64,000 bases of DNA from NCBI GenBank assembly GCA_030386875.1, contig CM059575.1, positions 45,228,859 to 45,292,858 on the forward strand, in the 5' to 3' direction. The stretch comes from Morinoia aosen (lineage: Eukaryota; Arthropoda; Malacostraca; Amphipoda; Talitridae). Within the stretch, counting starts at the first letter, position 1. Each line of letters opens with the position of its first letter. A program made the position numbers and the translations under genes. The notes beneath the pieces are model-generated. The model had not been told where the DNA came from and searched no databases. It saw only the letters and a program-made list of their open reading frames with translations. This document shows positions 31,167 to 41,945 of the stretch, one piece after another.

Positions 31167-33045
31167 ACCGGCTAGCCATTTTTGAGAACCCATCTAAGAT
31201 CCTTCGCGAATTACCCTGACAAAAAGGGTAATTTTTAAACTATATGACGTACAATCTTGAAATTAATACCAAATTAATGGGCGTGACAAGTACAACATAT
31301 TTATGTAATTAAAAAATTTTTACGCCCCTGTGGGGGGCAGGAAGAGGGCCTGTCGTGGCCCGTCAATGGTCGGCCGATTTTCTCTATAAGACCCATTTTG
31401 ACAACGTTATAATTCCTGAACTATTGCACCTTAAAACTTGATATTAGTCTCAATGTAAAGATCGATTTATTCTCCAAGCCTTAGTGTGAAATAAAACTGT
31501 CATACGCTCCCTGGGGAGGCATGGATAGATGTTTTCCGACCCTCTGAATGGTCGACCGATTTTCTCTTTTAGGCTCATTTTTATAACGTTATAATTCCTG
31601 AACTATTGCACCTAAAAATTTGAAATTGATATCATTATGAAGATCGATTCATTCTCCAAGCCTGAATGTATAATATAACTGTCATGCGCTCCCTGGGGGA
31701 TGACAGAGAGCAAGGTTTCTCCACCTTCTCCTAGCCTGGTAATCCGCGCTGCCGAAGGCCGCGCACACCTAAGTTATGAAGTGCTGTTTGAATTCTTGTC
31801 CATATCCTTGTCGTTCCCCCACATCGTGGGTCTTCGAAACCCGGAGGTGACGATTTTTTTTTCTCAGTTGTAGAATAATCATTTTCGTGTGTCTTACTCA
31901 TGTAAACTTTTGTTAGACAATATTATAAGTAGAGCTGTGCAATTGCATAACTTGCATGTATGCTCTCTTAAGAATGTTTTATGCATTGCAAAAAATTATC
32001 TTGTGCATGTGCAAAATCTCATATGCAATTAATTACGCATGTGCATTATAACAGATGTAATATGCAAAGTGCTTTAAGCATATGCACAATATCATTGAAT
32101 ATATCCTGTAAGGCGAGTGGTGTAATTTGATTTTCCTGTTTTTAAGGGAAAACTGTAAATTTGTTCCTTACTCCAGAAGTTTTGTACATTTGTGGGAACT
32201 ACCGCATACATACTCTCACTTGCAAGCGACATCACAAGTTTTACCCGGTCTACTGTCGTCAGTACCTGATCCCCAGGTTACCTTTTTGACCTGTTCTTCA
32301 GTTGTTAAATATGGTTCATCAATAAAATACAATAGAGGTGTCCGAACTGAATTTAATGAAGTTTGAAGTATTTCAGGATTGCATAGTGTGATAGTTTTTG
32401 TACATCTAGTGATAGTTTTCTTGTTCTCTTCTACACATAGGCCTACCTACACTTACAAAAGTGTTCAAGTGAAAATACAACTGTGAAATTTGTATCAATT
32501 TCCGAAACATATGCATTTAGTGAAGTAATAATAAATACCTCTGTTGTGCTCTGCCTGTTCATTAAAAAATGAGAAAGAACTTACCAAACCAACTTTCGGT
32601 GCTTGCATGACCAAGTTCCCTTCCGTGTAGGTGTCACGGGTTCAAATCCCATCTCTGCGCATGACTTTTTGCATGACTATCCATCGTTGTCACATACGTT
32701 AAGCCCTGTTTTACTTTGGAATCCAGTGAATATTTTCATGTTTCTAATATTTTCATGTTTCAGTGAATATTTTCTTGTTTCTTCATTATCAGCAAATGCA
32801 TGATATTTTAAATATTGAAGACTATCGTAAAGAATAATTACTTTACGGTTCAATATTTGAAATATCGCACAAGTTCCAACTAACTGAAGTATTTCATTCA
32901 GCAGTCGCATATTGCTTGCATATAAATGAGAGTACAGCACGCAGGCAGAGAAGTCGGCCAATAAGTTTCATTTTCCGCTGAGTCGAATTTCTAAACCATT
33001 GCACCTTCGAACTTCAGGTAGCACGGGTCATCGACGACGAAATTA
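31167..33045 (+). repeat. Left TIR of the 22.7-kb element, first part
   Basis: This pairs with 51980-53889. It shares the outer ~760 bp with the outer element's TIR (two ~180-bp subrepeats from about 31370), then carries the left half of a hAT-type MITE from 31930 (tagagctgtgc after attataag), then sequence unique to this TIR type. The arm is interrupted at 33045 by the nested element and resumes in diverged form at 39268. Confidence 0.8.
32603..32660 (+). other. tRNA-like segment with B box in the TIR
   Basis: The run ccttccgtgtagg followed by acgggttcaaatcccatc resembles an anticodon-stem/T-arm pair with a perfect pol III B box (ggttcaaatcc). Equivalent segments are at 34700-34755 (ggttcgaatcc), 37785-37840 and 52390-52445 (both inverted). 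The acceptor stem is not complete, so this is a tRNA relic or SINE head and not a tRNA gene. Confidence 0.4.
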
Positions 33046-33785
33046 ATTTAGAGAACCCATCTAAGATCCTTCGCGAATTACTCTGACAAAAAGGGTAATT
33101 TCTAAACTATAAGACGTACAATCTTGAAATTAAAACCAAATGAATGGGCGTGACGAGTACAACATATTTATGTAATTGAAAAATTTTTTACGCCCCTGTG
33201 GGGGGCAGGAAGAGGGGTTCTCGTGGCTCCTCAATACTCGGCCGATTTTCTCTATAAGGCTCATTTTGGACGAGTCATAATTTCTAAAGTATTGCACCTA
33301 TATTTTTGAAATTAGGTTCATTTTAAGCGTCAATCCATTCTCAAAATGTGAGTGTATAATAAAAATGTCATACGCTTCCTGGAGGAAGATGAAGAGCAAG
33401 TTTCTCCTAGCCTCTGAATGGTCGACGGATTTTTCAAAAGGCTCATTTTGGACGAGTCATAATTTCTAAACTATTGCACCTAAAAATTTGAAATTAAGTT
33501 CATTTTAAGCGTCAATTCATTCTCCAAATGTGAGTGTATAATAAAACTCTCATACGCTCCCTGGGACATGACAGAGAGCAAGGTTCCTCCGCCTTCTCCT
33601 AGCCTCGTAATCCGCGCTGCCGAAGGCCGCGCTCACCTAATTTATGACGTGGTGTTGCAATGCTGGTCCATAGCTTGTCGTTCTAGGCGTGGGTCTTCGA
33701 ATCCCGGAGGAGACGAATTTTTTTCTCTGCTATCACTTTCAAGTTTTTCTTACTGATGTAGACTTTTGTGAGGCAATATTATAAG

Positions 33786-35119
33786 TAGAGCTGTGCCAAT
33801 GCATAACTTGCATATATGCACTCAGAGAGATATGCAGAACGTTTTATGCAATGCAAAAAATTGTCTTGTGCATGCGCAAAATCACAGATGCAATGACGCA
33901 TATACACTATAACAGATGTAATATGCAAAGTGCTTTTTGCATATGCACAATATCATAGCACATATGGTGTCATGCGAGTGGTGCAATTTGATTGTCCTGT
34001 TTTAATGTAAAACTGGAAACTTGTTCCTTAATCCAGAAATTTTGTACATTGATGGCACCTCTCGCATACATACTCTCAGTTGTAAGCAACATCACAAGTT
34101 TTACCTGGTGCACTGTCGTCAGTACCTGATCCCCAGGTTACCTTCTTGACCTGTTCAGTTGTTAAATATGGTTTATCAATAAAATACAATAGAGGTGTCC
34201 GAACTGAAATTAATGTAGTTTCAACCTTTTTAAGAATTTTATTGTGTGTTAGTTTTGTACATCTAGTGATAGTTTTCTTGTTCTCTTCTACACATAGGCC
34301 TAACTATACTTACAAAAGTGTTCAAGTGAAAAGACAACTGTGAAATTTGAAACAATTTCCGAAACATTTGCATGAGTGAAGTAATAATAAATACCTTTGC
34401 ATTAACAAATGAGGAGGAACTCAACAAAGTAATCCCTACAATTCCGTATGTCCACCGAATTCCCAAAATTTGCATCATTATAGTGGTTATAATATAGTGA
34501 AATCTGTATAACACTTATTGCAGGAAAACTGTTCGTTTATCATGAAACCTAATAACAGTATACACTGTTATTGTCCAAATATCGGCTGAGACTTCATAGT
34601 TATCAGTAACGAAGATAATCCTTTTGGTTCAGCATAAAGTTAACCAAAATACCCATTTCCATCTACGTTAAAATCACAGATAGCTAGTAGCTCGCTATGA
34701 CCACTGAAGTTCCCTTCCGTGAAGGGGTCGCGGGTTCGAATCCCATCGCTACCCGGCCATTTTTGCATGGCTATGCTATCCAACGTAGCCACATACGTCA
34801 AGCCTTGTTTTACTTTGGAATCCAGTGAATATTTTCATGTTTTCTTCATTAGCAGCAAATCCATGGTATTTTAAATATTGAAGACTATCTTAAAGAATCA
34901 TTACTTTACGGTTCAATATTTGAAATATCGCACAAGTTCCAACTAACTTAAGTCCTTCATTCAGCAGTGCATCTGTAAGACTTAGTTGCATATTGCTTGC
35001 ATATAAATGCGAAACTGTGCACACGACACTCCGCAATCGCAATATATCTATCCTGAAGCCGCGCTGACGATTTCATATACGCGTCCATTGGCAAAGCTGT
35101 GCATATTGGCACAGCTCTA
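33786..35119 (+). mobile_element. hAT-type MITE in the foldback TIR
   Basis: The termini TAGAGCTGTGCCAAT are inverted and match over 15 bases. The flanks ATTATAAG (33778-33785 and 35120-35127) form a perfect 8-bp duplication, the hAT length. The outer element's arm shows the empty site with a single attataag at 25856. The first 170 bases hold eleven TGCA tetramers. No transposase frame is present. Left halves of the same insertion occur in the other TIRs (31930, and inverted at 38515 and 53125). Confidence 0.82.
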
Positions 35120-35127
35120 ATTATAAG

Positions 35128-35619
35128 CATGGAAATGTCATAATTCCGTTGCATTATGTAAAAAACTCTCTATGTGTCCCCCATAGCAAAACCAGTTCAT
35201 GCATAGGAATGAAAATAAATTTCTGAATGCCAACGTTGCTGCTGTAGACGCAGAATTATTCCGATCCACCCGTTTTACTTTGAACAAATTACTTATACCC
35301 CAAATCACAGAGCTCGGATTTCACTGCCAGTGTGCAGCAAAAACTATTATGTATATACCGAGCCTTTTTTCTCTTCATAGTAAGAAGTGGGTGGCTGAGC
35401 ATCATCGACTAGATACTTTGCAGGGAGTGTACATGATAGGGGCTACCCAGGACCCTAGTCACGCCCGACCTTTAAATTAAGGCCTTATTTCCTCTCGTTT
35501 AGTGCTCACGTAACATTCCTTGAGGACATTGACCACACTGCAGGCAACGGCCCTGATTTGGCGCACGTATCAGCGTTTTCTCACCAACTGCCACGTACCT
35601 CGTGCGGTACGTGGTACGT
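35128..35619 (+). other. Foldback TIR remainder and linker
   Basis: 35128-35350 resumes the TIR sequence interrupted by the MITE and matches 25864-26090 of the outer element (gcagaattatt, aacaaattacttatacc). Beyond it is a short linker with gcggtacgtggtacgtgc, an imperfect palindrome, and no gene. Confidence 0.55.
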
Positions 35620-36129
35620 GCAAATACCTCGTATTTGCAATGTGCGGTAAAGGTCCGTGAAGAAGGTTAGAAAAAAGCTAGTCACACCGGAAGTCATTGG
35701 ATCGTCGTGACTAACGCACTGTGTCGCGACCGAGCTGAATAAGGCGTAGCGCGCGTCCAGTACCTGTGCTCTTTGAATGGTAATCCCAGTCATGATGGGA
35801 TAAAGTACTTGAAAAATTTATACGCGAACGTGAAGAATATAAGACACATTCTGATAGAGTATCTAGGAGTGCAACACCAAAGGGATGGAGCGAGTTGCGG
35901 TCCATTCTCACTGGCATTTATGACGTCCGTGGTAAATGGAGAAAACCCGTGCCTCGTCACTTATGTGAAGGAGGAAATGCGTTCCCATATCATCCAGTGT
36001 CTTCAAGCACACTCTATAACACCCTTCCCTTCGTTGATAAAAGAGAAAAATTTCACGATGAAAGGGGGGAAACCAATTGGACTGCACGGACCCGAAGTTA
36101 TTACCCGTCGAACAATTAGCCTAGAATAA
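35620..36129 (+). pseudogene. Ulp1-like protease C-terminus (nested copy)
   Basis: The plus-strand frame contains LKNLYANVKNIRHILIEYLG and VQHQRDGASCGPFSLAF, the Gln and Cys active-site segment of C48/Ulp1 peptidases, and ends GPEVITRRTISLE. The upstream His segment is present near 35690 but out of frame. It is the inverse duplicate of 40712-41222, so both came from one gene. Confidence 0.75.
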
Positions 36130-37573
36130 TAACTTGGATGTCTCCAAAAGCGTAGGTTATTTCGTGCGGCTATTGCAACTTACTTATGAGATTCCTTCAA
36201 ATGAGCGAGAGTAGTCAAATTATGAATCGTAATTTTTATTTATTGTGTAGTCATATCAAATGTCCTAAGTTGCAAGTTCATCCATCAGTGTCTCGTGAAT
36301 ACAAGCCGCTTCCCGAGCATATAAAAACCAAAACTGCTAGAGAATGTAATGGAAAGGAAATATTTTACTTCAGAACGCATATCTTTGTTCATTTGCCTGC
36401 AAAGTGCAGTTCATTATGAAACAATAATTAGGTTCATAACTCACCCATGCGTAGAATCCTTTTACCTATTTGTTGTTGTGATATAAATTTATTACGGTGC
36501 CTGTATTTGATCCCACGTACCCATGTCTGTCTGTTGTTTGTTAATGCGAATCCTGCGAGGATGAAGGAGTTGTTGTTCTGAAACTGTAGCTTGGTTTTCA
36601 TAAAAATCCCGTTCGAAGATTAGCAATGAACTCATTTTCACGTTCACTAAGTCATTAAAATTTATAACAAAATTATTTCTGTCGACTATTATGAGGAAGA
36701 AAACCGTCACTTCGATATAGCAGGGCGACTGCCATTTGCGTTATTGCGATTTTTATCCAATTTTCATTGCTTGTGTTTTTCTATATGATTTTTGGTCATG
36801 TTTGTGTTTGACATGACTGAAAAGAAACGAATGATAAGTATGCAAGGTTAGCATACGTTTCTGGAAACACATTTTATTGCCATCTATAAGATGAGCAAGC
36901 TGTGAAATTCATTGTGCAGGCTTAAGTGTGTGCTTGTTTCTTGATGTGCGACGTTTAGTATAGCTCATTTTTGGCTAATCTTGTTTCTAAGTATTCTAGT
37001 AGCGTTTTGTGATATAATTGTTTTAGAAAGATTGTATGTTTTCATAAAATACTGGCCCCTAATAAATGAGGCGTAATTCGTATACAAACATGTTTACGTA
37101 GCAGGATCTGAGGAACCGTAGACAACTGCAACTTTCTATTCTTAAGCATGGAATGAATCTACTTTGCTTGTTTCAATAAAGGCACAGTGCGGCCCAAATT
37201 TTAGCCTCACTATTAAGGCCAGCTGATTTCTGCTAGCTTGCCTATATAGTGGGGTTAGAAATAAAGCCTACTCACAACACGAGAAGAAAACTGGATTTTA
37301 AACAGTTACAACGACGAGCTTCGAAAAACGAGCGGCAGATATCAAAACGGTCACGCGATCAACTCGTCTCGGATGTTGAAGGAAGGAAGAAATTTTAATT
37401 TCGTCGTCGATGACCCGTGCTATTTGAAGTTCGCAGGTGCAATAGTTTAGAAATTCGACTCAGCGGAAAATGAAACTTATTGGCCGACTTCCCTGCCTGC
37501 GTGCTGTACTCTCATTTATATGCAAGCAATATGCGAGTGCTGAATGAAGGACTTCAGTTAGTTGGAACTTGTG
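35620..37573 (+). repeat. Left arm of a ~1.95-kb palindrome
   Basis: The inverse of this arm is 39268-41222. Both arms run from tacctcgtatttgcaatg through the protease end, the 36490-36710 block (tgtctgttgtttgttaatgcg) and the TIR inner part to gttggaacttgtg. The 1.7-kb spacer between the arms is the right TIR of the nested element. Confidence 0.82.
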
Positions 37574-39267
37574 CGATATTTCAAATATTGAACCGTAAAG
37601 TAATTATTCTTTACGATAGTCTTCAATATTCAAAATATCATGCATTTGCTGATAATGAAGAAACGAGAAAATATTCACTGAAACATGAAAATATTAGAAA
37701 CATGAAAATATTCACTGGATTCCAAAGTAAAACAGGGCTTAACGCATGTGATAACGATGGATAGTCATGCAAAAAGTCATGCGCAGCGATGGGATTTGAA
37801 CCCGTGACACCTTCACGGAAGGGAACTTGGTCATGCGAGCACCGTAAGTTGGTTTGGTAAGTTCTTTCTCATCTTTTAATGAACAGGCAGAGCACAACAG
37901 AGGTATTTATTATTACTTCACTAATGCATATGTTTCGGATATTGATACAAATTTCACAGTTGTATTTTCACTTGAACACTTTTGTAAGTATAGGTAGGCC
38001 TATGTGTAGAAGAGAACAAGAAAACTATCACTAGATGTACAAAAACTATCACACTATGCAATCCTGAAATACTTCAAACTTCATTAAATTCAGTTCGGAC
38101 ACCTCTATTGTATTTTATTGATGAACCATATTTAACAACTGAAGAACAGGTCAAAAAGGTAACCTGGGGATCAGGTACTGACGACAGTGCACTAGGTAAA
38201 ACTTGTGATGTTGCTTGCAACTGAGAGTATGTATGCGAGAGGTGCCATCAATGTACAAAATTTCTGGCTTAGGGAACAAGTTTGCAGTTTTACATTAAAA
38301 CAGGACAATCAAATTGCACCACTCGCATGACACCATATGTGCTATGATATTGTGCATATGAAAAAAGCACTTTGCATATTACATCTGTTATAGTGTATAT
38401 GCGTCATTGCATATGTGATTTTGCGTATGCACCAGACAATTTTTTGCATTGCATAAAACGTTCTGCATATCTCTCTGAGTGCATATATGCAAGTTATGCA
38501 TTGGCACAGCTCTACTTATAATATTGCCTCACAAAAGTCTACATCAGTAAGAAAAACTTGAAAGTGATAGCTGAGAAAAAAATTCGTCACCTCCGGGATT
38601 CGAAGACCCACGCCTAGAACGACAAGGCCATGGACCAGCATTGCAACAGCACGTCATAATTTAGGTGAGCGCGGCCTTCGGCAGCGCGGATTACGAGGCT
38701 AGGAGAAGGCGGAGAAACATTGCTCTCTGTCATGCCCCAGGGAGCGTATGAGAGTTTTATTATACACTCACATTTGGAAAATAAATTCACGCTTAAAATG
38801 AACTCAATTTCAAATTTTTAGGTGCAATAGTTTAGAAATTTTGACTCGTCCAAAATGAGCCTTTTGAAAAATCGGTTGACCATTCAGAGGCTAGGAGAAA
38901 CTTGCTCTTCATCTTCCTCCAGGAAGCGTATGACAGTTTTATTATACACTCACATTTTGAGAATGGATTGACGCTTAAAATGAACCTAATTTCAAAAATA
39001 TAGGTGCAATACTTTAGAAATTATGACTCGTCCAAAATGAGGCTTATAGAGAAAATCGGCCGAGTATTGAGGAGCCACGAGAACCCCTCTTCCTGCCCCC
39101 CACAGGGGCGTAAAATTTTTTCAAATTACATAAATATGTTGTACTCGTCACGCCCATTCATTTGGTTTTAATTTCAAGATTGTACGTCTTATAGTTTAGA
39201 AATAACCCTTTTTGTCAGGGTAATTCGCGAAGGATCTTAGATGGGTTCTCTAAAATGGCGCGCCGGT
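37574..39267 (-). repeat. Right TIR (outer part) of the nested element
   Basis: This is the inverse of 33046-34920 and of the TIRs at 31167 and 53889. It includes the TGCA-rich MITE half (38335-38515), the two subrepeats and the terminal ccggt. The terminal palindrome is GGCGCGCC here, against GGCTAGCC in the other elements. Confidence 0.78.
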
Positions 39268-41222
39268 CACAAGTTCCAACTAACTGAAGTCCTTCATTCA
39301 GCAGTCGCATATTGCTTGCATATAAATGAGAGTACAGCACGCAGGCAGGGAAGTCGGCCAATAAGTTTCATTTTCCGCTGAGTCGAATTTCTAAACTATT
39401 GCACCTTCGATCTTCAAATAGCACGGGTCATCGACGACGAAATTAAAATTTCTTCCTTCCTTCAACATCCGAGACGAGTTGATCGCGTGTCCGTTTTCAT
39501 ATCTGCCGCTCGTTTTCCGAAGCTCGTCGTTGTAACTGTTTAAAATCCAGTTTTCTTCTCGTCTTGTGAGTAGGCTTTATTTCTAACCCCACTATATAGG
39601 CAAGCTAGCAGAAATCAGCTGGCCGTAATAGTGAGGCTAAAATTTGGGCCGCACTGTGCCTTTATTGAAACAAGCAAAGTGGATTCATTCCATGCTTAAG
39701 AATAGAAAGTTGCAGTTGTCTACGGTTCCTCAGATCCTGTTATGTAAACATGTTTGTATACGAATTACGCCTCATTTATTAGGGGCCAGTATTTTATGAA
39801 ATCATACAATCTTTCTAAAACAATTATATCACAAAACGCTATTAGAATACTTAGAAACAAGGTTAGCCAAAAATGAGCTATACTAAACGTCGCACATCAA
39901 GAAACAAGCACACACTTAAGCCTGCACAATGAATTTCACAGCTTGCTCATCTTATAGATGGCAATAAAATTTGTTTCCAGAAGCGTATGCTAACCTTGCA
40001 TTCTTATCATTCTTATCTTTTCAGTCATGTCAAACACAAACATGACCAAAAATCATATAGAAAAACACAAGCAAAGAAAATTAGATAAAAATCGCAATAA
40101 CGCAAATGGCAGTCGCCCTGCTATATCGAAGTGACGGTTTTCTTCCTCATAATAGTCGACAGAAATAATTTTGTTATAAATTTTAATGACTTAATGAACG
40201 TGAAAATGAGTTCATTGCTAATCTTCGAACAGGATTTTTATGAAAATCAAGCTACAGTTTCAGAACAACAACTCCTTCATCCTCGCAGGATTCGCATTAA
40301 CAAACAACAGACAGACATGGGTACGTGGGACCAAATACAGTCACCGTAATAAATTAATATCACAACAACAAAAAGGTAAAAAGCTTCTACGCATGGGTGA
40401 TTTATGAACCTAATTATTGTTTTATAATGAACTGCACTTTGCAGGCAAATGAACAAAGATATGCAATCTGAAGTGAAATATTTCCTTTCCATTACATTCT
40501 CTAGCAGTTTTGGTTTTTATATGCTCGGGAAGCGGCTTGTATTCACGAGACACTGATGGATGAACTTGCAACTAAGGACATTTGATATGACTACACAATA
40601 AATAAAAATTACGATTCATAATTTGACTACTCTCGCTCATCTGAAGGAATCTCATAAGTAAGTTGTAATAGCCGCACGAAATAACCTACGCTTTTGGAGA
40701 CATCCAAGTTATTATTCTAAGCTAATTGTTCGACGGGTAATAACTTCGGGTCCGTGCAGTCCAATTGGTTTCCCCCCTTTCATCGTGAAATTTTTCTCTT
40801 TTATCAACGAAGGGAAGGGTGTTATAGAGTGTGCTTGAAGACACTGGATGATACGGGAACGCATTTCCTCCTTCACATAAGTGACGAGGCACGGGTTTCT
40901 CCATTTACCACGGACGTCATAAATGCCAGTGAGAATGGACCGCAACTCGCTCCATCTCTTTGGTGTTGTACTCCTAGACACTCTATCAGAATGTGTCTTA
41001 TGTTCTTTACGTTCGCGTATAAATTTTTCAAGTACTTTATCACATCACGACTGGGATTACCATTCAAAGAGCACAGGTACTGGACGCGCGCTACGCCTTC
41101 TTCAGCTCGGTCGCGACACAGTGCGTTAGTCACGACGATCCAATGACTTCCGGTGTGACTAGCTTTTTTGTAACCTTCTTCACGGGCCTTTACCGCACAT
41201 TGCAAATACGAGGTATTTAATA
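39268..41222 (-). repeat. Right arm of the ~1.95-kb palindrome
   Basis: This pairs with 35620-37573 and belongs to the 22.7-kb element (continuation of its left TIR and the end of its protease gene). Variant sharing is mixed: gaagtccttcattc (39285) matches the nested arm and not the right TIR, whereas the EQDF form of the 40131-40349 block matches the right TIR at 51100 and not the nested arm (ERDF). This suggests gene conversion between arms. Confidence 0.75.
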
Positions 41223-41945
41223 TTTGCACAAACAGCTCTGCGTGACAACTCAGCGGCTTCGGTTCGAAAACCGTGAGGGGGGAGTGAACTCTGTATTGTT
41301 GGTTCTCCCTGCGAATAAGAGTACAAAAGGGATCAATCTCGTCACTGGAAAGCCAACTCGCTGCTTGAATGATATTTTGTTTGTTTTTAGTTTCCAGGTT
41401 CAAATCTTTGAGCCACCAAATCTTGCTTGATGTACTTCTGTCTTCCGATTCACAAGTCCCGACACAGAGGAGGTCTTTTGTATTTCTTTTTTGCTCATGA
41501 TCCGTATAGGATTCACACTTAATGCTAGATATTTTTCCTTCATTTTGTTTTGCATTAGGAAGCTCGGAGATGAGATCAACTGTAATTATTCCCTGCTGAG
41601 TGCTAAGACAGGTATCAGAACCTTGTTTTTCTGTAATGCATTTACTTCGATTATCAAGAGAGAATACAGGGGCCAGGTTTTGTACAAGGCTTTCGTGTTG
41701 CGTGTCATTGGTGAATTCCACTTTTTTTGTGCAGTATTTTTTTTGGGAGAAATCGAAAGCGTTCTACTAACACGGATTTTTTGAAGTTTCAAAATTGAAT
41801 GGACACTTTTCAATTTCGTTACGCTCGTCTTAGTACCATCTTGGGGTCGACCCTGCAGAAGTTGATTGAATTTCTCTCGAGCTTTCTCAGTGAAAGATTG
41901 TGACCGAGATCCATTTCCCCCCCCCCCCCCCCCAGCGCTCTTCAT
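40712..41945 (-). pseudogene. Ulp1-like (C48) cysteine protease domain, broken
   Basis: Minus-strand pieces run from the transposase end (GSRSQSFTEKAREKFNQLLQ, 41945) through a charged linker, then WLSSDEIDPFCTLIRRENQQ, the catalytic His in GSHWIVVTNAL, and Gln and Cys in VQHQRDGASCGPFSLAF. They end at 40712 after GPEVITRRTISLE. Frames change near 41720 and 40950. The usual Asp after the His is not evident. Proteases of this family cleave SUMO-type or polyprotein bonds, and several DNA transposon lineages carry them; its role here is unknown. It is probably the C-terminal half of the transposase polyprotein. Confidence 0.78.

Larger units (their letters stand above)
33046..39267 (+). mobile_element. 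Nested deletion derivative of the foldback MULE
   Basis: The right end is the inverse of ACCGGCGCGCCATTTTAGAG (39267). The left end starts at ttagagaaccc and lacks the first ~15 bases. Between the TIRs only the C-terminal part of the Ulp1-like gene remains (35620-36129); the transposase is gone. It lies inside the left TIR of the 22.7-kb element in opposite orientation. A segment of about 177 bp (32868-33045 and 39268-39445) flanks it as a direct repeat, far longer than a target duplication. Confidence 0.72.

Noticed and set aside
34690..34760. Functional tRNA gene
   Set aside because: A B box and an anticodon-like stem are present, but a 7-bp acceptor stem cannot be closed and the segment recurs in every foldback TIR.
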